Of a stretch of 48,213 nucleotides of DNA, positions 20,808 through 29,109 are shown one piece after another. The notes under the pieces are model-generated. The model was not told where the DNA came from. It saw only the letters and a list, made by a program, of their open reading frames with translations, and searched no databases. The DNA lies in the NCBI RefSeq assembly GCF_000281045.1, contig NW_008246073.1, positions 294,791-343,003 of the forward strand, given 5' to 3'. Source of the DNA: Saprolegnia diclina VS20. Taxonomy: Eukaryota > Oomycota > Saprolegniomycetes > Saprolegniales > Saprolegniaceae. The number at the start of each line of letters is the position of its first letter. Within the stretch, counting starts at the first letter, position 1. The translations under genes were made by a program, and so were the position numbers.

Positions 20808-22538
20808 CTATCCCAAGAACCCAGGTGTGTCGTACATGGAGAGGGCGGCGAGCGCTACAAGGTCGGCGCGCGAGCCGCCACTTGGCGGCAGTCGTGCGAG
20901 TGCATCTCGGGTGATGTTGATCCAGCCCACGGACGCCGCTGGCGGAAGGTCGGGCACGGCCACCAAGAGCGATGCGTCGTCGACGGGGCTGCCGTGCACG
21001 GGCAACAACGGCCCGACCGACGTTTGGTGCCCACTCGCCATGTCGTAATACCTACAGCCACCGCGTTCGTACTACGTCGAGGCGCATGCAGCGTCGTACG
21101 TAAAGGGCATGCTAGGCTTGCTGTAGCGCTGGCGGTCTTGCGCGTGGTACATGGCTTGCGATGGACGTTCGGTCTGCTGTGTCTTCTACAAGAGACCAGT
21201 TGCGACGTGGCTTTGTATCAACTTGATACCTCGGCCGTCTTGAACGTGTACGCGGGAGGCGTCGGCGCGCTGTCTTCTTCCACCCGCGGCCGCTTGGGCA
21301 CTCCCTTGTGGGCCCGAGCCACGCGCAAAATGGCCCTGTCGTGTCCATGAGACGTGGCAAATCGCCAAAGAGCCGTGTACGCGTGGGGTTGCAAGCTCGG
21401 GTCCACTTCGGTCAACGGCGAGCGGAAGAGGCGCTCGAGGTGCAAGAGGCGCACCGACTCGTCCATGCTGTCTTGCGCATCTGGTGGGCATCATTAGCAA
21501 GCACGACTCGGCGCTGTCTACCTTGTCGCCATGTAAACGTCTCGCCGACGGGATCGAACGCCACAGACGGAACGTCCCAGCCGTGGGCGCCGCCCGCAAA
21601 CGCGGTCGAAACTATCGGCTGGGACAGAAACACGAGGGCGCTCTCAATGTACAGGCGCGGCGTCAGCTCGGGCACTGATTTTCGCTGTGAGAAATGCAAT
21701 GGCTGACGGGACGCGTACCGTTGACGCCGTCCAAGGCCGGGGTCCACGCGTGCTCCGCCAGCAGCATGTCGCAGATATCGCTTGCGGTGCGCGGTATCGT
21801 ATGCAGTGCTGAGCGAATCGCGAGAAAGAGCGACGGGGCTGACGGCCGGATCTCGTCGATGACGGCCGGTGCGGAGGCAGGTAGCGCCATCTACGCGCCG
21901 TGAGCCGCGCGGCAAACCATGGAGATTGTACCGGTGTCGAGAGTGCTTGCTCGTCCAGCGACATGGGCTCGCGCAGCAGCTGCGCGCGGTGCGAGAGGAT
22001 CGAGGCGGTGATTGACGACGCGTACTCAGTGCGCGCCCACTCGAACGCGACCCGCTCGTCCCGGATCCGCGCGCTGCGTGCGGCGCTTGGAAAGCTGAAC
22101 CGCGTAAGCAGGTTGCCAAAGTTGACGTTGGCGCCGGCAAGAAGCTGCCGCACGTTCTCGGCGGCCGCGTCGTCGGACGACAAGCCCCACCAGCCACTCA
22201 AGTCGGGCAGCGTCGGGAGCAAGCTTGCACGCTCGGCCGGCGTGAGCCGCATCCACATGTCTGGCGGCAGCAGCGACAAGAGGTTTACAGGCGGCGCTTC
22301 AACTAGACACGTTTCCATGAACTGCAGTGGTCGTGGCAGTAGGCGTGTACCGCCAACGTCGTCGGCTGCCAACGGCCGACAGGCAGGCAATGTCACGAGC
22401 GCTAGATAGACAGCGTCAGTCTGCGCATCGAATGCTTGCGTAGCATGACGTACTCGGGACACGCGCGCGGAACGGGACGTCCATGTCCACGTCCGAGTCC
22501 GAGTAGTCCGAGTCCAGCGGCTTGGTGTCGCGGGCCAT
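20808..22538 (-). CDS. NFRKB: NFRKB/INO80G-like subunit of the INO80 chromatin remodeller
   Basis: Seven exons join to 486 residues. Introns: 22402-22453, 21891-21931, 21675-21718, 21481-21521, 21186-21229 and 21052-21099. After an acidic start (DSDYSDSDVDMD) comes a DEUBAD-type region: METCLVEAPPVNLLSLLPPD, ASLLPTLPDLSGWW and LLAGANVNFGNLLTRFSF. It parallels the NFRKB N-terminus, including the conserved NF.FGN box. The winged-helix region follows (PSAPSLFLAIRSAL, WDVPSVAFDPVGETFTW). Then come QDRQRYSKPSMPFTYYDM and the terminal INITRDALARLPPSGGSRAD, both matching conserved NFRKB blocks. In animals the DEUBAD domain of NFRKB inhibits the deubiquitinase UCHL5 within INO80. The protein is much shorter than the human one, having lost the long disordered C-terminus. 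Confidence 0.8.
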
Positions 22539-23321
22539 CGCGGCCTCGAAAAAATGGCGAAATCTTAGCACTGCGGAATTGTATTATTATCATTTCCCAC
22601 CCACAGATTTCCCACAGTGGTTTTCACGTGTTCATGTGAGAAATAAAACCACACAGAGAGAGCTGATGGCGACCCACCCTCCCACCCTGTCAATGTGATC
22701 GTTGTCGGTATTTCCTCGCAGACGGCCGAGCAGATTTGGGGGGTAACGAATGTATTGGTGCCCCGCCTGCCCAGTGGTGGGCGAGGTGGGTTAGCTAATT
22801 TGCTACGGGCTGCAAAAGGCGGAATGATCAGAGCGAGCGGGACCGCTTGTTTCGCTGCTTGGACTTCTGTGTTCTGTGCTTCTGTGCTTCTGTTGTTCGT
22901 GACTGCTCGTCCCATCGCGCGGAAAACCTCTTTCTCTTCTTGAAAATGGTCCTATTGTCGGTACCGGTAGCGACGACCTATGGACACCGGTCGTTTCCGT
23001 GGCGGCTGTGTAATCAGGATATTCGTTGTCGCTCTAGTTGTCGTGTTGTCCTCCCTAGTAGGCACAAGGTTAGGTCTCCCAGCCCTAAAGCGAGAAAAAG
23101 GTTGATGCGATGAGGCAATAGGACAAGAATAATGCATTCGACGTGCGATCTTGCTAGCGCAGCTATGAGCTATATGTCATACAACATTGGTCTAGCGACT
23201 TTGGCGGACAGCCGTCCGTTCTTCGGTTTCGCGCATGTGGCCGTTTCGCATCAACACCAACAATGGACGGTCAGGACGCGTCAACATGTCTTCATGTTGA
23301 AGGTAAATGGAGTACGTGGTC
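22539..23321. other. Intergenic stretch of about 780 bp
   Basis: No convincing exon on either strand. It should contain the NFRKB promoter at its left end and the 3' flank of the next minus-strand gene at its right end. Nothing repeat-like stands out apart from CCCAC/GTGGG runs near 22600-22790. Confidence 0.45.
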
Positions 23322-23882
23322 TTAGGTGACTGGCTTGTAAAGGAACGGTGGTACAAAGGTCGAGATCACATTCTTGCACACGAGCTTGAGAAACCCCTCG
23401 CTGTTGTCCGTCCCTGCCGCGTAGCGGTAGCCTATGCTCAACAACGCCTGAAGCGTGGCTGTAATCACTTCGTCGCGGACAAAGGCGAGTACGACGAGGC
23501 GGGAGCTTGTCGCCCGCGGCGGCGGGCGAATGTGAATGAGCAGGAGCAGCTTGACGCCATTCACGATCTCGTCGTTGGCCGCGTGGAAGTCGCGCACGTC
23601 CACGCGACGGAGGCACGCAATGACCGCGGGGTTGACCAGCGCCACAAGCACGAGAAGCACGCTGGTTGGGATCGCGACGGGCCATGGCAGCCAAGACCAC
23701 ATGCACGTCGAGAGCGCCACCACCACGCACGTCGTCACGGGGTTGGCGACACTGCGGCGCAAGAGCTCCCAGACGGCAGAGTCGGAACCAGCATAGTAGA
23801 GGAAAAGCACAGCGACCTGCATGGCAAGCGGTGACGGCAAGGCGAGCCAGGCGACGACGACGGCGATCATTTCGTGAAGCAT
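23322..23882 (-). CDS. Small orphan membrane protein
   Basis: 186 residues from ATG 23882 (MLHEMIAVVVAWLALPSPL). Upstream extension of the frame would overlap the divergent gene, so this start is preferred. Hydrophobic segments include MIAVVVAWLALPSPLAMQVAV, TTCVVVALSTCMWSWLPW and IPTSVLLVLVALVNPAVIA. The C-terminal half has a short Arg-rich stretch (HIRPPPRATSSR) and two amphipathic helices. It is one of four small membrane proteins packed within 2.3 kb. No family is recognised. Confidence 0.55.
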   Translation of the reverse strand: MLHEMIAVVVAWLALPSPLAMQVAVLFLYYAGSDSAVWELLRRSVANPVTTCVVVALSTCMWSWLPWPVAIPTSVLLVLVALVNPAVIACLRRVDVRDFHAANDEIVNGVKLLLLIHIRPPPRATSSRLVVLAFVRDEVITATLQALLSIGYRYAAGTDNSEGFLKLVCKNVISTFVPPFLYKPVT

Positions 23883-24043
23883 GGAGCAAGCAAGTCGAAT
23901 CGATGTCTGCCATCTCTGCACCAGGCTTCCATCTTGCCCCGTCGAGGCGTCTGAGGTGGCTAGTGCAGGGTGCAATGCGGTACATCTCGCCCGTGGCAGC
24001 TGCCATCGCGCCGTCTCGTCATGCGGCGTGATTGCCCGAAGTG

Positions 24044-24481
24044 ATGACGAATCGACGCGTGCGACCGGTGCTGCTGGCGCTCGTGGTGCTGGCGGTCGCA
24101 TGGGACATCGCCCATACAGGCCTTCTGCTTTGGGACGCCGTCGCCTGCCTCGGCGTCATGCAGATCGCAATCTATGTTACGCCGGCCCGCCGCGTGCTCG
24201 TGAACCATGACGACGACGACGACGACGATGCGGATGTCATCTATCTCGGGACCTTGCCGCCGCCGCCGCCAACCGTGTGGCAGCATTTCGTCCAGAAGCA
24301 GCGCGCCGCGCTTGCGTGGAGCTCAACCACACCGTGGACGGCGCTGCTTTGGTGCTTTGCGTCCGTATACGCGGCCGCAGCGCTTCTTGCGGCTGCCCGC
24401 CTCGTGGCAAAATCGCTCGGGTGCACGTTGCCAGGGCTCGAGCTCGTGTTGCAGGCTATCGGTGACTTTATGGACTCGTAG
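24044..24481 (+). CDS. Small orphan membrane protein with Asp run
   Basis: 145 residues from ATG 24044, 161 bp from the divergent neighbour. It has an N-terminal hydrophobic pair (VLLALVVLAVAWDIAHTGLL and DAVACLGVMQIAIYV), a run of seven aspartates (NHDDDDDDDAD), a proline run and a C-terminal membrane helix (LLWCFASVYAAAALLAAARL). It ends LVLQAIGDFMDS. Unknown function. Confidence 0.55.
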   Translation: MTNRRVRPVLLALVVLAVAWDIAHTGLLLWDAVACLGVMQIAIYVTPARRVLVNHDDDDDDDADVIYLGTLPPPPPTVWQHFVQKQRAALAWSSTTPWTALLWCFASVYAAAALLAAARLVAKSLGCTLPGLELVLQAIGDFMDS

Positions 24482-24493
24482 CCGCTACTTTCA

Positions 24494-25072
24494 ATGCAAA
24501 CTTGGTTGCTTCCATGTGTGGTATGCTACAGGGACAGAGCTCAGGGACAGCTCGCCACACGGCTTCGCAGGCTCGAGGCGCTGGCAGCCGGGAGGATAGG
24601 GTTGCGTATGGTGGGAATGACGCGATCGGTCGACGGAGATGCGACACAGGCGGCACAGCTGAGTCGCCAAATGATCGCCATCGAGGGTATTGCTGCGGCG
24701 CTGCTCGCGGGTACCGCCGTGCGTCTGATGTTGCTTGCTGCCCGCGGTACCTTGCGCTGCGCTACCTTGTGGTTGTCGCTCCTGCCACATATCTTCGCCC
24801 TGGGCCTCTATGTCGTCGTGACGCCGGTCGCCGGTCCGAAGCCACCTCGCAACCCGGGTCGACTGCGCCGCCGCCATCGGGTGCTTACGTACTTCTGCCG
24901 TGCCGGAAAGCACGTTGCGCAGCTGGCGCTGGGCATTCCACTGGAGCTTCTGGGACGTTTGGCGTGGACAGGGGGCTTCAACATCTTTCAGGCTTGGCTC
25001 GTCCCGTCCAGCAGCACGAGCAACGACGTCCTCTGCACTGCGCTTCAAGACGCCGTGCGTGCATTCTTCTAA
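24494..25072 (+). CDS. Small orphan membrane protein
   Basis: 192 residues from ATG 24494, 12 bp after the preceding stop on the same strand. That is unusually close and could mean a shared transcript or a missed intron joining the two. Hydrophobic segments are IEGIAAALLAGTAVRLMLLA and LWLSLLPHIFALGLYVVV, with a basic linker (GRLRRRHRV) and a final amphipathic helix (NDVLCTALQDAVRAFF). An internal ATG at 24607 is an alternative start. No family is recognised. Confidence 0.5.
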   Translation: MQTWLLPCVVCYRDRAQGQLATRLRRLEALAAGRIGLRMVGMTRSVDGDATQAAQLSRQMIAIEGIAAALLAGTAVRLMLLAARGTLRCATLWLSLLPHIFALGLYVVVTPVAGPKPPRNPGRLRRRHRVLTYFCRAGKHVAQLALGIPLELLGRLAWTGGFNIFQAWLVPSSSTSNDVLCTALQDAVRAFF

Positions 25073-25281
25073 AGCCTGATGTGCGATGTGCTAGCCGACG
25101 GGATCCTTCCACGATCTGCTCGTATCATGGCGGTCGCCGCGAACAACGAAATGCACACTACGAGTAATACCATACATCCAGCCGAAACGAACGCTGCATG
25201 GGCTGGAAGGATCGAAGCATTGGTGTACCTTTGCAGAGGCGGCGATCGTGGTAGCGGAGCGTTGTCGTCGCCGGCGAACGT

Positions 25282-25626
25282 CTAATCACCTCGGAAACGG
25301 TGCTCCGGGAGATGGTGCAAGCGGTACAGAAGGACGAGACCGTGCACGGGCTCCATGACCAACTTGGAGAAGACGATGAGTAGACACAGAACCGCCTGCC
25401 CACGCGCCTCGATGTGCTCGATCTCTGGCAAGCGCGAGGCCAAGAGGATGACGAGGGCGAGTACGGTCCATGCGAGGAGGACATCACCTACGTGTGCAGC
25501 GGTGCAATCGAAGATCTCGTCCATGGCGCTCGACAGCATCGCTTTGAGCATCGGGCGCGCGGCTTTCTCCAGCTGATCGACGCCGACCTTGAGGAGCGCG
25601 TTGGCGGTCAATGCGACCGTCTGCAT
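25282..25626 (-). CDS. Small orphan membrane protein
   Basis: 114 residues from ATG 25626 (MQTVALTANALLKVGVDQLE). It has an amphipathic N-terminal half and two strong hydrophobic helices (VGDVLLAWTVLALVILLASRL and AVLCLLIVFSKLVMEPVHGL). A further in-frame ATG at 25685 would add 20 residues. It is the fourth member of the small membrane-protein cluster. Function unknown. Confidence 0.5.
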   Translation of the reverse strand: MQTVALTANALLKVGVDQLEKAARPMLKAMLSSAMDEIFDCTAAHVGDVLLAWTVLALVILLASRLPEIEHIEARGQAVLCLLIVFSKLVMEPVHGLVLLYRLHHLPEHRFRGD

Positions 25627-25810
25627 GGTCGTCGTCTGGCTGACGGCAAAATTGAAATGAGCCCTTCTGGCCAATCCAGGCATCACGACGCACTTGATTG
25701 GTTTAAATCCAACCAATCCACGGCGTCCTTTCCCCACCAAGATACGCTTTTGCGATGGTGACCAGCGACAAGCACCCATGCAAGACATTATGTTGGTACT
25801 ATATATGTAT

Positions 25811-27273
25811 CTAGGCGTTGATCTTGGCCTTCTTGGCGGGCGGTGCATCGGTGCTCTTCTTGTCGTCATCGCCTTGCGCCAAAAAGGTCGCAAGCGTCGC
25901 CTCGAGATGCGCGAGTGGGACCATCGGCGTCGTCTCGTGGCCAGTGAACGGCACGACGCGGTCACCATCCAAGTTGACTTGCACGAAGAGCTCGTTCGTG
26001 CTCGGCTTCTTGTAGATCTCAACCGCGGTGGTCGCCGCATAGAGCGGGAACACGTTCCCGACGCGGAGGGCAAGCGCGTTCCAAAAGGCAATCAGCGAGC
26101 TGTCGTGCACTGCGAGCAGCGTCAGCTTGTGCGTCTTGGTAGCCTACAGTATCCCACGATTACAAAAAAGGCTTCAATTTTAGAGGAAATTTCGAGGCTC
26201 GAAGCACGTACCTCGCGCGTCACGGCGGCTACCAAATCGGCAAACTCGCGCATGCCACGGCTAAACCCGCGATAGCAGTCGCCAGCGTGGCCAAAGAGCG
26301 CGTGGAACTCCCACGTGTTGTAGTCGACGATTTTGTCGTAAATCTCCTTGGGCATTTCATTCGGAAACGGTACTGTATGGGCGTTGCGACACACGAGCAC
26401 CTCGCGCACTATTCCAATGTTAGGATATACCAATGGATGGAGGGCGTGACGCACGCGACGTGTAGCAAATGTGGTCCGACGGCGCAATGCCAATGATGCG
26501 GCGGACGTCAGCATCGAGTGCCGCGGTGTCGCCAATGTGACTTGGGATCGGCGCGAGCGTGGCGGCGAACGCTGGGTCCTTGTAGCGGGCGAGGAGCGTG
26601 CCGTACTCGGCCTGCGTGTACGTGGGCTCGAGCGACACGACTTGCGCAGTCCGGATAAAGAGCTTGGCCGCGTCGTCTTCGGACGTCGGCACGAACTCGG
26701 GCAAGAGGCCGTGGAGAAGACTCTGGCACGACCGGATCGTTCGGCGCACGTTCGTCGACCGAATGTACACGTCGTTCGGCGCGATTGCGTCGAGAAAATG
26801 CGCGTACTGTTCCCGCATCTTGCGGCCTTTGGCCTCCATTTGGTCCAAGCCCCACTGCGTGAGCTGGCCGTTGGGGTACACGCCGCCATCGCGCGGGTCC
26901 TTGGGCGGCGGCAGGTGGGTTTCCATGCCCACGACCTTGGCGATACGGCCGAGTCCTACATGCAAATATCAAGGTCTTGCAGGCCATCGAGTCACATGCA
27001 CGTACGGGCAATCGTGTCGTCCGTCGGCAGCTTGGAGATCCAAAACTCCTTCTCAGCGGCGTCCATGACGAGGTGCTCGCCGACCTGCGTCGTGATGGGG
27101 GAGCGGTCGCCGTGCCGGAAGAGCAGCATCACATGCACGAGCTCAAGGTCGTCGCCTGTCGCGGCCGCTGGCGCCGTGGCCGACTTCTTGGCAGCCTTCT
27201 TGCGCGGGGTCGTCGCCTTGGCGGGGCTCTTGGCAGCCGCCACGGGGCTGCGTCCACTGCGTGTTGTCACCAT
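25811..27273 (-). CDS. Histidine acid phosphatase with nuclear-type basic termini
   Basis: Four exons (27273-27006, 26955-26455, 26408-26212, 26143-25811) join to 432 residues. The catalytic RHGDRSP motif is at 53-59, and the distal catalytic His-Asp pair is H335-D336 in LLAVHDSSL. Between them, THLPPPKDPRDGGVYPNGQL, LTQWGLDQMEAKGRKMREQY and YIRSTNVRRTIRSCQSLLHG are typical of branch-2 histidine phosphatases, which act on phosphomonoesters including inositol polyphosphates. Members are normally secreted or lysosomal. Here the N-terminus has no signal peptide but a histone-like basic tract (KSPAKATTPRKKAAKKS), and the C-terminus ends PPAKKAKINA. This suggests an intracellular, perhaps nuclear, enzyme. 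Substrate not determinable. Confidence 0.85.
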
Positions 27274-27312
27274 CCTCGGAAGTTCAATCTGAACCGTTCA
27301 CCCATCGCGGGA

Positions 27313-27324
27313 TCGTCCGGATAC
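27313..27324 (-). promoter_or_regulatory. TCCGGATAC motif upstream of the histidine phosphatase
   Basis: TCCGGATAC at 27316-27324, about 45 bp upstream of the start at 27273. It matches the core found near five other starts. Confidence 0.3.
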
Positions 27325-27443
27325 GGCGTTGATGGGCATCCCGTATTCGGTATTCCCGAGGCTATACGCACGCAACCTTTGCATGCTACCGCTCTCGCAG
27401 TGCGCGCTACGTGCCTGCGCACGACCTGTACAGGTCTGAAACA

Positions 27444-27665
27444 ATGCTTATCGTGGTGTTATATTGTTGCGCTGTCGTTTTAGCAGGTAGCGCGGCCGAC
27501 AACGATGACTTGGTTACCCGGTCTTTACGGCAAAGTGGCGTCCAAGTAGACAGTGCGCGTCTGCGACACACTGGGCGAATCAGCGCGCGGAACGACGTGT
27601 TGAAGTTGTTGCTTGTCAGAAGGACGGCTCGGTCGACGGCCGCATCAACGACAGTCACGGTATAA
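27444..27665 (+). CDS. Candidate small secreted protein with an RxLR-type motif
   Basis: 73 residues from ATG 27444. The first 17-18 residues (MLIVVLYCCAVVLAGSA) form a good signal peptide. They are followed within ten residues by TRSLRQSG, which fits the RxLR pattern of oomycete host-targeting proteins. No dEER motif and no WY-type domain are visible, and the ORF stops early, so it may be incomplete, a remnant or chance. It sits alone in a gene-poor stretch. Low confidence. Confidence 0.3.
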   Translation: MLIVVLYCCAVVLAGSAADNDDLVTRSLRQSGVQVDSARLRHTGRISARNDVLKLLLVRRTARSTAASTTVTV

Positions 27666-28328
27666 ATTTAGCGAGGCACCTGGCCACCTCTTGTCGGACC
27701 TCGACGTGGTCGTCAGCTTCTCCACCTCGTATCCCTGGTGCACGGTGCACTACAACCCAACACGGCGCCTGTCTGCAGCCATCACATCGTCGTCGTGATC
27801 GCCTTGTTCCATCACCTCGTATCTCGATCTGCCTCGCTCCCGCCATTCGTGGTTGTCTTTGCGGCCACACAAGGACGCGGCTTGATTTTGCAAGCCAAGA
27901 TGCGCAGCGTCCCACGCAGTCGCATCGGTACAGCGTTGGCAACACGTTTGGTTGAATCTCTTTGTGTCTCTACATCCGCCCCGCACGGCCGCCTTGGCTC
28001 CGAGTCGCCGCACTCTCCACCGTTGTGCTAGCGTTGGCGCGCGCGTCTCGCAGCCGTCACGCGTCCTCGCGGCTCTAACGCACAGCTCGCATCACGGTCG
28101 AGACTTGGCGCTGGGAGGCGGAAGCCACCTGGCAGCGCGTTGGCCAATGGCCTTTGGATTAGATAACGTGCCAGATTCGAGGCACCGCGGCGGGTGGTCC
28201 AACATATACGATTTGAGAGGTGCGCATCTCGGATTCCTTGCATACAAACGCCAAGTACGGCGAGGCGGCCACAGAAAAAAAGGCTGCATTGGCACTCGGA
28301 CTCCAGTCACACTCTCACCGCCGGCCCG
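27666..28328. other. Gene-poor stretch upstream of the SPX gene
   Basis: About 660 bp with no convincing exon. The frames open on the minus strand near the SPX gene are shadows of that gene. Confidence 0.45.
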
Positions 28329-28988
28329 ATGAAGTTTGGGAAGGAGCTCCTCAACTCGGTCAACCAGAGCAACCCCGAGTGGGGTCCGTTCTGGATGAAC
28401 TACAAGGTGCTCAAGAAGCGCATCAAGGCCGTCGTCGCGGCCGCCAAGCCGCCGAGCGTGAGCGACAACAAGGAGGCCGAGCTCACGCAGAACCAAGAAG
28501 AGATCGAGTTCTTCATGGAGCTCCGCGACCAGCTGCGGAAACTCGCTTGCTTTTACGTCTCGGAAGAGAAGCGGTACCTCTTCCGCTTCCATCAGCTCCA
28601 ATCGGTGCTGCGCGAGATGAAGAAGAAGACGTCGGATGTCGACGAGATGGACGCCAAGCGCCTCATGCTCGCGTTTGTGCACTTTTACCGCGAGTGCATC
28701 CAGCTCGAAAACTACGCGGTCATGAATTACCAAGGCTTCTCCAAGATCCTCAAGAAGCACGACAAGATGACCGGCCACAACACACGAACCAAGTACATGC
28801 GCAAGATGGTCAACCAGTCGCCGTTTGCCAACTACCCGCAGCTCATTACGATGCTCGAGAACACCGAGCGCATGTTTGCCGAGATCCCTGTCGGCGACTC
28901 GGTCATGCAGACCGCGATGCACATGGCCACCATGATGGGCGCGCCGTCGACGTCATCTGCCAACGACGAGCCCATGCCAGCGACATAA
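28329..28988 (+). CDS. Stand-alone SPX domain protein
   Basis: A single exon of 219 residues, almost entirely SPX domain. The start MKFGKELLNSVNQSNPEW carries the conserved N-terminal helix, followed by FWMNYKVLKKRIK, the long helical hairpin (EEIEFFMELRDQLRKLACFY) and the basic NYQGFSKILKKHDK, with the inositol-pyrophosphate-binding lysines. SPX domains sense inositol pyrophosphates and report phosphate status. With no VTC, EXS or RING domain attached, this resembles plant-style stand-alone SPX regulators. It lies 1.05 kb from the histidine phosphatase gene; a functional link is possible but not shown. Confidence 0.92.
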   Translation: MKFGKELLNSVNQSNPEWGPFWMNYKVLKKRIKAVVAAAKPPSVSDNKEAELTQNQEEIEFFMELRDQLRKLACFYVSEEKRYLFRFHQLQSVLREMKKKTSDVDEMDAKRLMLAFVHFYRECIQLENYAVMNYQGFSKILKKHDKMTGHNTRTKYMRKMVNQSPFANYPQLITMLENTERMFAEIPVGDSVMQTAMHMATMMGAPSTSSANDEPMPAT

Positions 28989-29109
28989 GCGCTCGACCCC
29001 ACCATCTATTAGGCACCACACTATGTATACGCGGTCCCACTTAGCTAACTCTGTACGAAAGCAAGACCGTCGACAAACTAGTGTTGATGCAGATTACAGG
29101 GTTAGGTAC

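Noticed and set aside
28092-28922. A 276-codon minus-strand frame over the SPX gene
   Set aside because: Antisense shadow of an unmistakable SPX domain.
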